Source: Henriciella pelagia (GTDB lineage: Bacteria > Pseudomonadota > Alphaproteobacteria > Caulobacterales > Hyphomonadaceae). Taken from it: 64,000 bases of DNA. Where the stretch lies: assembly GCF_002088945.1 (NCBI RefSeq), contig NZ_NCSU01000006.1, positions 236,091-300,090 on the forward strand, read 5' to 3'. Position 1 is the stretch's first letter; each line of letters begins with the position of its first letter. The notes under the pieces are model-generated. The model saw nothing but the letters and a program-made list of their open reading frames with translations. It made no database searches and was not told the origin of the DNA. The position numbers and the translations under genes were made by a program. Shown one piece after another: positions 27,335-36,277 of this stretch.

Positions 27335-28072
27335 GTGGCCGGAAAGGACAGGGCGGACAAGATACTGGTCGGTCTCGGCCATTACGAAAGCAGGGCTGCC
27401 GCCCAAGCGGCCATCGTAGCCGGTTGCGTGGAAGTAAATGGGCAGCCGGTCGACAAGCCGTCGCAGAAAATTTCAGCCGCTGACAGGATTGTCGCGAGCG
27501 CGCCGCATCCATGGGTGTCACGCGGTGGAATAAAGCTTGCCCACGCGCTGGAGGCATTTGACGTTAATCCGACGGGGCGAGACTGCCTCGATGTCGGGGC
27601 CTCGACGGGCGGGTTCACGGATGTTCTGCTGGCGCGCGGTGCGCGTATAGTGGTTGCGGTCGATGTAGGCCGCGGCCAGCTGCACGCCCGGCTACGGGAA
27701 GATGCGCGGGTGGTGTCTTTGGAGGGGACCGATGCGCGAAGCCTCGCGCGTGCCATGCTGCCTGCACCGCCATCGCTCGTGGTGTGCGATGCAAGTTTCA
27801 TTTCCCTCGAAAAATTGCTTGAGGTTCCGCTTTCACTCGCTGCAATTGAGGCTGATCTCGTCACCCTCTTCAAACCGCAGTTTCAGGTTGGGCCGGGCCA
27901 TGTCGGTAAACGCGGCATTGTCAGCGACCGGGGGGCGGCTGAACTTGCCGAGTTGGCCTTCGTTGACTGGCTGGGCGAACAGGGGTGGCAGGTCTGCGCC
28001 CGCCTTGACAGCCCTATCCTCGGCGGCGATGGCAATGCCGAATATCTTGTCCATGCGCGCAAGCGGCGATGA
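27335..28072 (+). CDS. tlyA: TlyA-family rRNA 2'-O-methyltransferase
   Basis: Starting at GTG 27335, with GAGGA seven bases upstream, gives 245 residues beginning with an S4 RNA-binding domain (RADKILVGLGHYESRAAAQ, GCVEVNGQPV). An FtsJ-like methyltransferase domain follows: SAM motif DVGASTGGFTDVLL, then VVAVDVGRGQLH and FKPQFQVG. TlyA methylates cytidine 2'-OH in 16S and/or 23S rRNA. The much longer upstream frame overlaps sodC on the other strand and is rejected. The next gene starts 72 bases later. Confidence 0.92.
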   Translation: MAGKDRADKILVGLGHYESRAAAQAAIVAGCVEVNGQPVDKPSQKISAADRIVASAPHPWVSRGGIKLAHALEAFDVNPTGRDCLDVGASTGGFTDVLLARGARIVVAVDVGRGQLHARLREDARVVSLEGTDARSLARAMLPAPPSLVVCDASFISLEKLLEVPLSLAAIEADLVTLFKPQFQVGPGHVGKRGIVSDRGAAELAELAFVDWLGEQGWQVCARLDSPILGGDGNAEYLVHARKRR

Positions 28073-28144
28073 TCCATCATTCCAGCATCTTGATTGTGCC
28101 AACTTTATTGCAGAGAGTTGCTGGCTCCAGGTGGGAGGACAGTG

Positions 28145-30232
28145 ATGACATTTCGGGCATTGTGGATGGTATCGGGTGCGTGGTTCCTGGCAAGCTGCGC
28201 AACTATGGAGCAGAAAGCGATCGCGCCTGAAACTCCTTCGCCGGATTTCAGCGTGCCGTCTCAAACGGTCTGGCCGCGCCTTTCCACATTCGCGACCGAA
28301 GCCGAATTCGAGCACTATTACAGGACTTTGAAAGGGCAACTCGATTCGTCTGAAGAGGATGAATGGTTCGAGGCCGAAGCCGGTGCCGATGGCGCTCCGC
28401 CGCCCCCACCGCCCGCACCACCTCCGCCACCTCCACCTCCACCCCCGCCTGGAATGTCAGCGCCACCGCCAGTTATGGCCGCTCCCGCACAGGAGGTTTC
28501 TGTAACCGGCAGCAAAGTTGCTGATACAAATCCTTCAATCACGAACACGCAGGAAGCCGGTGTCGATGAAGGCGACATCGTCAAACAGATCGGCCAGTAT
28601 CTGATTGTCATGCAGGATGGTCGGTTATTCTCGGTGGACCTATTGCCAGATGGACAGCCCGGATTGCGGTTCGTCGACCGACAGAATGTCTACACGACCG
28701 AGGAAGAGGACACCTGGTACGATGAGATGCTGGTTTTCGGCCGGCAGATGATCGTGATCGGCTATTCCTATGATGCAAGCGCCAGCGTGTTCGCGGTCCT
28801 GGACCTTGAGGAAGATGGCTCGATCACGTTCCGCGACCGCTTCTTCCTGCCCGCGCGGGACTATTATGACGGGGACAATTACACGACGCGCCTCGTTAAC
28901 GGCCAGCTGGCCATGCATACATCCTTCTATCTCACAGACGTGGCGGAATTTGAGAAACTGAACGCGCCAACGCTGTCCCGGACAATGGCACCCGCGGATA
29001 CACAGCGGCTGAATGCGACCAAGGTCTACCGCCCTGTGCAGGACACGAATGATCCGCTCCTGCACACGATTACGCTCTGTCCTCTTGCAGACCTTGAGGT
29101 GTCTGATGCGGTGCTTCCCGCGTGCCGTACGACCGCTTTCATCGCTGGCGACAGTTATGAATATTACGCCTCGCAGGATGCGGTGTGGCTCTGGGTGAAC
29201 AAGGTCGAGCACACATGGTGGCAGCGATCGAACGCTGAACATGACGGCGACAGATCGGCTTTCCTCTACAGTATTCCTTATGGCGATGCTCCGCCGGGAG
29301 TCGCGAAGGTGCAAGGCGAACCGGTAAACCAGTTTTCACTCGCCGCGGGCGCAGACCTGTTCCGCGCCTTCGTCAGGGTCGATTTGCCAGATGCAGATGA
29401 TGAAACCGCCGAAAACCAGGACAGTGAAGACTCCTCGCCATATCGCCTGGTGCAATTGCCCCGAAACCTGATCTCTGACGCTCCCAAACCTGTCGACAAT
29501 CGTCACTATGTCGAGCTTCCAGATGTCGAAGATGGCCCGATCGAGAACCGATTTACGGACACGCATTTTGCCTACACATCAAAGAACTCGCACGTCTATT
29601 TCTACGGCGATGACGACCAGGAACAGATAGGTGCCCAGCTGACCGTCGTCCCGCTGGATGAGCCGCAAGCCCCGGTCATGGTTGAACTCAACCAGTCCGT
29701 CATCCGTCTGGAGCGCGCACGCGACCATTTAATCGCCACAGGTTACATGGACCGGCGCGGTCTCAGCCTGACCAGCCTGGACCTTCGTGGAGACATGCCG
29801 CGCCTGGCAGGCCAGCTGACGCTGGTGTCCCGGTATGAGTCCGAGAACCGCAGCCACGCCTTCAACAGTACTATCGGTGCCGAAGGAGACGGCATGATCG
29901 GCTTGCCAACCGTGCTCCAGCAATGGGAGGCCGGTCGCTTGGTCTGGCGGTCGGACAGTTCGGACCTCAGCTACGTCCATGTCGCCAAGGATGCATCGCT
30001 CCGCTCAGCCGGAACGCTGAAGGGGGCCGATGGCGAGCCGGATCCGTCCTATGAATGTGAAGTGTCATGCATCGATTGGTATGGCAATTCGCGCCCGATC
30101 TTCACGCTCGGTCGGATCTTTGCCCTGTCAGGCACGAGTGTCGTTGAAGGTGAGCTTCGCGATGAGCATGTGAGCGAGCTCCGCCGCGTCGACTTGACAA
30201 AAAAGGCTGGAGTAGTGGCACGCGGAGGCTAA
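28145..30232 (+). CDS. Beta-propeller domain lipoprotein
   Basis: The 695-residue lipoprotein has a FLASC lipobox (Cys18). A linker of 18 residues that is almost pure proline (about 85-102) is followed from residue ~125 by the beta-propeller family seen in Gram-negative and archaeal secreted proteins. Its entry motif is TNTQEAGVDEGDIVKQIG, typical of that family. GGGAGGA stands five bases before the ATG; GTG 28142 is an alternative. The polyproline stretch should make translation depend on EF-P. The function of the family is unknown; such propellers often bind metals or partners. The amidohydrolase lipoprotein follows 10 bases later, so they are one operon. Confidence 0.82.
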   Translation: MTFRALWMVSGAWFLASCATMEQKAIAPETPSPDFSVPSQTVWPRLSTFATEAEFEHYYRTLKGQLDSSEEDEWFEAEAGADGAPPPPPPAPPPPPPPPPPPGMSAPPPVMAAPAQEVSVTGSKVADTNPSITNTQEAGVDEGDIVKQIGQYLIVMQDGRLFSVDLLPDGQPGLRFVDRQNVYTTEEEDTWYDEMLVFGRQMIVIGYSYDASASVFAVLDLEEDGSITFRDRFFLPARDYYDGDNYTTRLVNGQLAMHTSFYLTDVAEFEKLNAPTLSRTMAPADTQRLNATKVYRPVQDTNDPLLHTITLCPLADLEVSDAVLPACRTTAFIAGDSYEYYASQDAVWLWVNKVEHTWWQRSNAEHDGDRSAFLYSIPYGDAPPGVAKVQGEPVNQFSLAAGADLFRAFVRVDLPDADDETAENQDSEDSSPYRLVQLPRNLISDAPKPVDNRHYVELPDVEDGPIENRFTDTHFAYTSKNSHVYFYGDDDQEQIGAQLTVVPLDEPQAPVMVELNQSVIRLERARDHLIATGYMDRRGLSLTSLDLRGDMPRLAGQLTLVSRYESENRSHAFNSTIGAEGDGMIGLPTVLQQWEAGRLVWRSDSSDLSYVHVAKDASLRSAGTLKGADGEPDPSYECEVSCIDWYGNSRPIFTLGRIFALSGTSVVEGELRDEHVSELRRVDLTKKAGVVARGG

Positions 30233-30242
30233 GGTCGTAGTC

Positions 30243-31568
30243 ATGAGAGCTTTTTCCTGTCTCATGCTGATCCTTGTCCTGGCAGGCTGCGCCTCCAGGC
30301 CGGCCCCGGTGGAGGCACCGCCATTCTCTGATGCCGCTGCTGCCAATTTTACGGCACTGGAGAATGTTCGGCTCGTCGATGGCCTTGGCGGCCCCCCTCA
30401 GTCCAGCCAGACGGTGCTTCTTGCTGATGACAGGATTGCTGCGATCTTCGCGACCGGCTCCGCGCCCGTACCTCGAGGGGCCAAGCGGATCGATCTGGAA
30501 GGCCAGACAGTCCTGCCCGGGCTAATCAATGGCCATGTACATCTGACGCCCAATCCTGACCGGGAGAAGGCGCTTGCCGCCATGCTGAAAAACGGTGTGG
30601 TGGTCGTTCGGGATCTCGGAGGCAATGTTGGCATGCTTTCAGCGCTTAATTCGGCAAAGGGGCCTCTCCCTGAGATCGTCTTTTCCGCGAACATGTTCGG
30701 CGAGGGCTTTCTCATCGACGCTCGAGTAGAGAGGGCATCCAGGCCATTTCCACCCGGTGAGGCGCCATGGATGAAGCTCGTCACGCCTGGGACTGATCTT
30801 GCCGCCGCCATGAAGGAGGTGGAGGACGCCGGAGCAAAGGGGATAAAGATTTATGCCTCGCTGGACGCAGCGGAGATGGCCCGTGTCACGGCCGCAGCCC
30901 AAGAGGGCGGCCTCAAGGTCTGGGTGCATTCCGTCATCTTTCCTGCCTCTGCCGCAGATGCGGTCTCGGCCGGTGCAGACCAGCTCATCCACGCCAAGGG
31001 GCTCGTTTCCGTTGGTGCAAGCGATATTCCGGATACGTTTGCAGAGGGAACCGGGACCTGGACACCACAGCTTGAATTCGAGACCATCGATCCGGGCTCA
31101 GAGAAATTCGTACAATTGTTCGCCCAGATGCGAAGCAAGGGGATCGCGCTGGAGCCGGCCCTGATCGCGGATGGCGACGTGCAGATGCGCTTGCGGCCAC
31201 TGGCACCGTGGCAGACGGCACAGCGCGACTGGGCCTGCGCCATTACTGGCGAAGCCTCACGGGCGGGCGTCACTATCACGGCCGGTACAGACTTTTTCGG
31301 CCAGCCTGGGCTGCTATTTGATGAACTCGAACGGTTACAGGCCTGCGGGCTATCGCCGATGGAGGTGATTGAGGCGGCAACGTTGAACAATGCGCGCGTG
31401 ATGGGAATCGAAGGCGATTATGGATCGATCGAAGCTGGCAAACGCGCGGACTTGCTGGTCGTCAGCGGCGATCCGCTGGAGGATGCCGCTGCGTTGCGCA
31501 ATACTGTCATGGTGATCCAGTCTGGGGACGTCGCGTTTGACGCGCGATCAGCCGTCGATTCGCAATAG
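30243..31568 (+). CDS. Amidohydrolase-family lipoprotein
   Basis: The 441-residue protein has a lipoprotein signal (LVLAGC, Cys16) and an amidohydrolase TIM-barrel with metal ligands H99 and H101 (NGHVHL). A lysine stands in IKIYAS, histidines in WVHS and LIHAKG, and aspartate in TAGTDFF. The C-terminal KRADLLVVSGDPLED segment is usual for imidazolonepropionase-like members. It likely hydrolyses a cyclic amide, peptide or ester in the periplasm; the substrate is not predictable. It is co-transcribed with the propeller lipoprotein just upstream. Confidence 0.87.
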   Translation: MRAFSCLMLILVLAGCASRPAPVEAPPFSDAAAANFTALENVRLVDGLGGPPQSSQTVLLADDRIAAIFATGSAPVPRGAKRIDLEGQTVLPGLINGHVHLTPNPDREKALAAMLKNGVVVVRDLGGNVGMLSALNSAKGPLPEIVFSANMFGEGFLIDARVERASRPFPPGEAPWMKLVTPGTDLAAAMKEVEDAGAKGIKIYASLDAAEMARVTAAAQEGGLKVWVHSVIFPASAADAVSAGADQLIHAKGLVSVGASDIPDTFAEGTGTWTPQLEFETIDPGSEKFVQLFAQMRSKGIALEPALIADGDVQMRLRPLAPWQTAQRDWACAITGEASRAGVTITAGTDFFGQPGLLFDELERLQACGLSPMEVIEAATLNNARVMGIEGDYGSIEAGKRADLLVVSGDPLEDAAALRNTVMVIQSGDVAFDARSAVDSQ

Positions 31569-31597
31569 CGCGCCTTCAGCGCCCCCAGCGAAGCCTG

Positions 31598-32464
31598 TCA
31601 TCCGGCCGGCCCCCGGCGCGGCGAATTCTCGCGCCGGTTCAGGAAGGCGAGGCGCTCGAAGAGGGCGACATCCTGCTCATTCTTGAGAAGCGCGCCATGA
31701 AGCGGCGGTGTGAGCTTTTCCGGGTCGTTCTCGCGCATCGTTTCAAGGTCGACATCCTCATTCATGAGGAGCTTCAGCCAGTCGAGCAGTTCGGAGGTCG
31801 ACGGCTTCTTTTTCATGCCCGGCACTTCGCGCATGGAGTAGAAGGTCGTCAGCGCTTCCTTCACGAGCTTCTGCTTGATGCCCGGATAGTGGACTTCAAT
31901 GATCTCCTGCATTGTCTGCTCGTCCGGGAACTTGATGAAGTGGAAGAAGCAGCGGCGCAGGAAAGCGTCCGGCAGCTCCTTTTCGTTATTGGACGTGATG
32001 ATCACGATCGGGCGCTGAACCGCCTTCACCGTCTGGTCGGTCTCGTAGACATAGAATTCCATCCGGTCGAGCTCCTGCAGGAGGTCATTCGGGAATTCGA
32101 TGTCGGCCTTGTCGATCTCGTCGATCAGCAGGATTGGGCGCTCTTCAGAGGTAAACGCCTCCCACAGCTTGCCCTTCTTGATGTAGTTGGCGACATCCTT
32201 GGCGCGCTCGTCGCCCATCTGGCCATCGCGCAGGCGGCTGACAGCGTCATATTCATAGAGACCTTGCTGCGCCTTCGTGGTCGACTTGATGTGCCACTCG
32301 ATCAGCGGAACGCCGAGAGCTTTCGCGACCTCGATCGCCAGCACTGTCTTGCCGGTGCCGGGTTCACCCTTGACCAGAAGCGGTCGCTCCAGGGCAATGG
32401 CGGCGTTGACGGCCACTCTCAGATCTTCGGTTGCAACGTAATCCTGGGTGCCTTCAAAGCGCAT
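31598..32464 (-). CDS. MoxR-family AAA+ ATPase
   Basis: The 288-residue AAA+ protein has Walker A GEPGTGKT (33-40), Walker B LLIDEIDKAD near 120, the sensor-1 region IITSNNEKELPDAFLRRC, and a C-terminal lid. GGAG six bases before the ATG at 32464 sets the start. MoxR ATPases normally act as chaperones with a von Willebrand A domain partner encoded immediately downstream. Here the downstream neighbour is the convergent amidohydrolase instead, so the partner gene is elsewhere or absent. Substrate unknown. Confidence 0.9.
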   Translation of the reverse strand: MRFEGTQDYVATEDLRVAVNAAIALERPLLVKGEPGTGKTVLAIEVAKALGVPLIEWHIKSTTKAQQGLYEYDAVSRLRDGQMGDERAKDVANYIKKGKLWEAFTSEERPILLIDEIDKADIEFPNDLLQELDRMEFYVYETDQTVKAVQRPIVIITSNNEKELPDAFLRRCFFHFIKFPDEQTMQEIIEVHYPGIKQKLVKEALTTFYSMREVPGMKKKPSTSELLDWLKLLMNEDVDLETMRENDPEKLTPPLHGALLKNEQDVALFERLAFLNRRENSPRRGPAG

Positions 32465-32578
32465 TCTCGTCTCCAATACATTTATCAGCATTGATGATAA
32501 GCATGGCGTGGGGCAGGGCAACCTTCGGCTGACTATGACACTGCGTCAATTTGTATAGAATTCAGCTGCAAGCTCGTA

Positions 32579-32603
32579 TTAACCAATGAGATGTTTACTT
32601 AAC
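32579..32603. promoter_or_regulatory. Pair of TTAAC boxes upstream of flbT (possible CtrA sites)
   Basis: TTAACCAATG at 32579 resembles the CtrA half-site TTAACCAT, and a second TTAAC lies at 32599. The spacing between them is larger than the canonical seven bases, so this is only suggestive. The location in the 179-base flbT/moxR divergent gap fits cell-cycle control of a flagellar regulator. Confidence 0.3.
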
Positions 32604-32643
32604 AGGCTGATTCGCTAGGAAATATCTCCGGGGGGAGGGCAAA

Positions 32644-33039
32644 ATGCCTCTCAAGCTGTCACTCAAGCCGACCGAAGCGGTGGTCGTGAATGGTGCTGTC
32701 ATTCGTAATGGCGAGCGTCGCAGCACACTGTTGCTTGAAACGAAGGCGCGGATTTTGCGAGAGCGGGATGTCATGTTTCCAGAAGAGGTAAATACAAATT
32801 TCGAAGCTGCGTATTTTGCGGTGATGCAGATGTACCTTACGGGTGAGACTGATGGTCCGCTCTATGATGCCTGCATCGTCGCCCTCGCAAATATTGTTCG
32901 CGACGCTCCCTCGGATGAGCTTTGCGACGAGATCATGATGATCAGCCGTTTCGTTGCGTCAGGCCAGCTCTACCGGGCTATAGGCGCCTGCCGTAAGCTT
33001 GAACGTGAACTGCCGACACCGGATTTGCGTGATGAATAG
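32644..33039 (+). CDS. flbT: Flagellar biosynthesis repressor FlbT
   Basis: The 131-residue protein begins MPLKLSLKPTEAVVVNGAV, the FlbT signature, followed by the conserved RSTLLLETKARILRERDVM block. In Caulobacter, FlbT binds flagellin mRNA and prevents flagellin synthesis until the hook is finished. GGGGGGAGGG precedes the ATG closely. The usual neighbours flaF and flagellin genes are not here; it sits alone with a small overlapping gene. Putative CtrA boxes lie upstream. Confidence 0.93.
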   Translation: MPLKLSLKPTEAVVVNGAVIRNGERRSTLLLETKARILRERDVMFPEEVNTNFEAAYFAVMQMYLTGETDGPLYDACIVALANIVRDAPSDELCDEIMMISRFVASGQLYRAIGACRKLERELPTPDLRDE

Positions 33040-33343
33040 CGCCATGCCCCGCCCACCGGTCCTGTCTGCAACCGACCCTGTCCCGCTGGATGAGGGAATT
33101 GCCCGCCTCGAAAGTGGCAAGGCCGACGCTTCGATCCGGATTGATTTTGGTGCCGGCATTGTGGGTGAAGTGACGGATGATAGCGGCCTTGATGGTCTTT
33201 TGCAGAGGGCCCGCGGTGTCCGGCTTATACAGATGATCGCGCGAGGTGAAGACATTGAGAGCGCTGCTCATCTGCGTTCGAGCAAGCCGGTCGTGCATCC
33301 TCTGGTGAAAGAGATACTGGACGCGCTCAGGCAGCCCGACTAA
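33032..33343 (+). CDS. Small protein of unknown function, coupled to flbT
   Basis: A 103-residue frame starts inside the last codons of flbT (ATG overlapping by eight bases) and therefore probably depends on flbT translation. An alternative ATG at 33044 would shorten it by four residues. The product is soluble, with no signal peptide or helix pattern I can name; the centre reads DFGAGIVGEVTDDSG. The arrangement suggests a role linked to flagellar assembly, but no family was recognised. A GTG at 33029 is also in frame. Confidence 0.65.
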   Translation: MNSAMPRPPVLSATDPVPLDEGIARLESGKADASIRIDFGAGIVGEVTDDSGLDGLLQRARGVRLIQMIARGEDIESAAHLRSSKPVVHPLVKEILDALRQPD

Positions 33344-33353
33344 GGCGCGGGCC

Positions 33354-34007
33354 ATGACCGGCGACCTGTTCTCTATCTTTACAGCATCCTTTGTCACTTT
33401 CTTCGTGCTGATCGATGCACCGGGCGTTGCCCCGATCTTTGCGTCCCTCACGGCGCGAGGCGATGCTGCCTACCGCCGCCGCATGGCGGTGCGGTCCATT
33501 TTCGTTGCAACGATCATCATCTTCGGCTTCGCCTTCTTTGGCGCCTGGTTGCTTGAAAAACTACACATCACAATTGATGCCTTCCGGGCTGCCGGGGGCG
33601 TGCTGCTCTTCCTGATTGCTCTCGACATGGTGTTCGAGAAACGCACCGAGCGACGTGAGAACAGGGCCGATGAATATCTGGAAGAGCATGAGCAGCTGGA
33701 AGACATTTCGGTGTTCCCGATCGGCATCCCGATGCTGGCCGGGCCCGGCTCGATTGCGACAGCCATGCTGTTCATGAGCGAAGCGGTGGTGTGGAGTCAG
33801 AAAGCCGTTGTACTTTCGGCGATCGCTCTCAACATGGTGCTGTGCCTGGTGGTCTTCCTGATGGCAGGACCGATTGTGAAGGCCATGGGGGAAAGCGTCG
33901 CTGGCGCCATTACAAGAATTTTTGGTGTTATCCTGGCTGCCTTGTCGACCCAGCTTATGATTGACGGGATCATTGGTGCCTTCGGCATTGTTGTTCCGGG
34001 ACACTAG
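33354..34007 (+). CDS. MarC-family membrane protein
   Basis: The 217-residue protein has about six membrane helices with the family landmarks FVLIDAPGVAPIFASLT in the first helix and FPIGIPMLAGPGSIATAM in the middle. The family was once tied to multiple antibiotic resistance but has no confirmed transport function. An acidic, charged loop of about 30 residues (KRTERREN onward) lies on one side. It begins 11 bases after the small gene, so may be transcribed with flbT. It ends overlapping the convergent membrane gene by four bases. Confidence 0.9.
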   Translation: MTGDLFSIFTASFVTFFVLIDAPGVAPIFASLTARGDAAYRRRMAVRSIFVATIIIFGFAFFGAWLLEKLHITIDAFRAAGGVLLFLIALDMVFEKRTERRENRADEYLEEHEQLEDISVFPIGIPMLAGPGSIATAMLFMSEAVVWSQKAVVLSAIALNMVLCLVVFLMAGPIVKAMGESVAGAITRIFGVILAALSTQLMIDGIIGAFGIVVPGH

Positions 34008-35323
34008 CGCCGGTAATGGCGTACCGGCCGCGCATTGCTGACCGCTGAAAGAGCTGTCCAGCCCAACGCAAGGCCAAGCCCTGCAATGACCATCAGCTGA
34101 AGCGTCAGCTCCAATGACCATTTGATGCCGATCTGCGCGAGGCTGATAACGCGTGGGCCGATCTGCTTAGTCAAGGCTACAGCCCTGTCACCGCCGGCTT
34201 CCGCGATGAGCTGGAGCTTGCGGACATCTTCTGGCGAATCCGCTGTCTCCAGGAGTGTGACCGCGCCGGTAGGGCTGGTCAGCTCAGATATGCGAGCAAT
34301 CGCCTTGAGGTCGCGTTGCAACCGGATGAGACCATCAGGGTCGATGGAGGATTGATAGGCTTGCAGAACCTGCTCTTCAAGCTGGGACATGGGGGCGACA
34401 GCTGCCAATGCGTTCCTCACCCTGACGAGCGTGGCATCTGCCGGCATGGCGCGTTCGACACGGCCTTCCAGATAGCTCGAATAGTCCTGGGTAAGACGGT
34501 TGGCACGGCTCGCAGCACGCAAGACGGACGTCGCAACAGCGTACGCCTCTGCATCTTCATCATTGTCGACCATCACCAGACTGATGGCGCTAAGGCGCAG
34601 GAGAAGCGTGTCGACCGGTTCATTGTTCACCCATCGTTGGGACCGGCGTACCAGATCGGTTCGATCGCCGACCATCGAAAAGGTCGAGCTTCGCGGCGCT
34701 TCAACGAATTCGGGCACGGACTCTTCAGCCGTCCTCGCCGGTGCTTCTGTCGCGCCGTCCGTGCCAGTTTCGCCAGCGGACGCCTCGGGCTGCGCGTTGG
34801 TGTCGCCCTGCCGCTCACCGACAACCTGTTCCTCCCCAAGCTGAGGCGAGACATCAATACGCGGCGGCTCAATGGCGCGTTGATAGCTGGCGCGGACTTC
34901 ATTTGGCAGGAAGAGTAGCGCAGCTTTAGTCAGGCGTTGGTCCTGAGATCCTGATTCTTCTGCATCGGCGGCGGCGAGAATGGCCCGCGAGTCGTCACGT
35001 TCCAGCATCACTGGCGCTGCCAGGAGATAGCCCCGCGCGGCAGAAAAATCGCGTGATTCCAGTTCCCTGGCGATCTGGTCAGCCCAGAAGGCGCGCGCCA
35101 CATTTCCTTTTGGCACGATGGTCTGGAATGCCGTGTCAATTTCCTTGCGAGTTTCGTTTCGGGCCTGAATATCGGGTACGTCGCCGACACTTTCGGCGGT
35201 GTAGGCATTGGTCAGCACGCGCGTGCCCAGGACCACGATGAGCAGAAGCAGGCTGTTGAACAGCAAGGCTTGGCGCCACGTGCCATTCCTGTCCTTTTCC
35301 CTGCGTTTCTTTATTCGGGCCAT
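34004..35323 (-). CDS. Two-helix membrane protein of unknown function
   Basis: The 439-residue protein has a short basic N-terminus (KKRREK), one membrane helix at about 18-37 (ALLFNSLLLLIVVLGTRVL), and a long soluble region with a Glu/Thr/Ala-rich acidic insert around 180-215. A second membrane helix near 405-425 precedes a basic tail. The middle would therefore lie outside the cytoplasm. I recognise no domain. It is divergent from dksA with 246 bases between starts. The Shine-Dalgarno is weak. Confidence 0.72.
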   Translation of the reverse strand: MARIKKRREKDRNGTWRQALLFNSLLLLIVVLGTRVLTNAYTAESVGDVPDIQARNETRKEIDTAFQTIVPKGNVARAFWADQIARELESRDFSAARGYLLAAPVMLERDDSRAILAAADAEESGSQDQRLTKAALLFLPNEVRASYQRAIEPPRIDVSPQLGEEQVVGERQGDTNAQPEASAGETGTDGATEAPARTAEESVPEFVEAPRSSTFSMVGDRTDLVRRSQRWVNNEPVDTLLLRLSAISLVMVDNDEDAEAYAVATSVLRAASRANRLTQDYSSYLEGRVERAMPADATLVRVRNALAAVAPMSQLEEQVLQAYQSSIDPDGLIRLQRDLKAIARISELTSPTGAVTLLETADSPEDVRKLQLIAEAGGDRAVALTKQIGPRVISLAQIGIKWSLELTLQLMVIAGLGLALGWTALSAVSNARPVRHYRR

Positions 35324-35569
35324 ACGGAACCTGGTTCTGAAGCTACACTATGCGCTCACCAACGCGGCGAGAGTTATACGCCACGGCGGACCGGTGGATA
35401 GCAAGCCCGCGATACATTCCTGCGCCATCAATATGATGAAAGTGTCGGTTTGTTGGCCGATTCACGCCTTATTCCTGTGACAAGGGAACGGGCACGCAAA
35501 ATGCATTCCGCAATTGCGCAAGACGGCGACACGCAGTATAGGCCCGCCGTGTCAGAGGGAGTACAGGCC

Positions 35570-35986
35570 ATGTCAGATTCCACGATCGACAACTACGTCC
35601 CCAGCGAAGATGAGGAGTTCATGAACCCTCGTCAGCAGGCGTATTTCCGGGCTCGCCTAGAGCAGTGGAAGACCGATATTCTCAACGGGACCAAGTCGAC
35701 CATCAACAACCTTCAGGAAGAATCGAGCAACCTTCCCGATCTGGTCGATCGCGCATCTTCAGAAAGCGACAAGGCCCTTGAGCTTCGCACCCGTGACCGT
35801 CAACGCAAGCTCATCGCTAAGATTGATGCCGCTCTTCGCCGTATTGATGAAGGCACGTATGGCTATTGCGACGAGACCGGCGAACCGATCAATCTGCGCC
35901 GGCTTGAGGCCCGCCCGACGGCGACGCTGAGCCTCGAAGCGCAGGAACGTCACGAACGCAAGGAACGAACGGTTCGCGACGACTAG
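35570..35986 (+). CDS. dksA: RNA polymerase-binding transcription factor DksA
   Basis: This is a 138-residue coiled-coil protein. The tip residues DRAS (60-63) that reach the polymerase active site are conserved. The C-terminal finger keeps only one cysteine (C100 in YGYC): the other three positions are T103, S121 and A124, a pattern typical of alphaproteobacterial DksA, so structural zinc may be lost or altered. It works with ppGpp on rRNA and biosynthetic promoters. GAGGGAG upstream supports the ATG at 35570; an in-frame ATG further upstream is less favourable. A strong terminator follows. Confidence 0.92.
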   Translation: MSDSTIDNYVPSEDEEFMNPRQQAYFRARLEQWKTDILNGTKSTINNLQEESSNLPDLVDRASSESDKALELRTRDRQRKLIAKIDAALRRIDEGTYGYCDETGEPINLRRLEARPTATLSLEAQERHERKERTVRDD

Positions 35987-36007
35987 GGTTTCCAGTTCCA
36001 GAAACTG

Positions 36008-36045
36008 AAAACGGCAGGGGTCGCGAAGACCTCTGCCGTTTTTTA
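36008..36045 (+). terminator. Rho-independent terminator of dksA
   Basis: A 13-bp stem AACGGCAGGGGTC / GACCTCTGCCGTT (one G-U pair) with a four- to five-base loop is followed by TTTTTT, just after dksA. Confidence 0.88.
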
Positions 36046-36246
36046 TCACCCAACGCCCGGCGGGTTATGTTCTGGCCGGTCCGTTAAGGCTGAATGTGAC
36101 ACGGGAATCCGAATCAATCCTTATCACTTCGTTGCTGACAGATTAAATTCGGTGTGGCTTGGTTAACACATTGCTCGGCTTGATTAAGCTCCAGCCGCAA
36201 ATTTAATGCTGGAAATGCGATTCCCTGTGCAACGGACTCCTAAATA

Positions 36247-36263
36247 CTAACGTCTCATTAACC
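36247..36263 (+). promoter_or_regulatory. Near-consensus CtrA box upstream of the FliM-like gene
   Basis: CTAA, seven bases, then TTAACC matches the CtrA consensus TTAA-N7-TTAA except for the first base. It ends 15 bases before the ATG, so the transcript would be very short-leadered or the start lies further in. Several further TTAA/TTAAC tetranucleotides occur between 36140 and 36205. CckA, the kinase that activates CtrA, is encoded 5 kb away. Confidence 0.4.
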
Positions 36264-36277
36264 AGCGCGGCACCACA

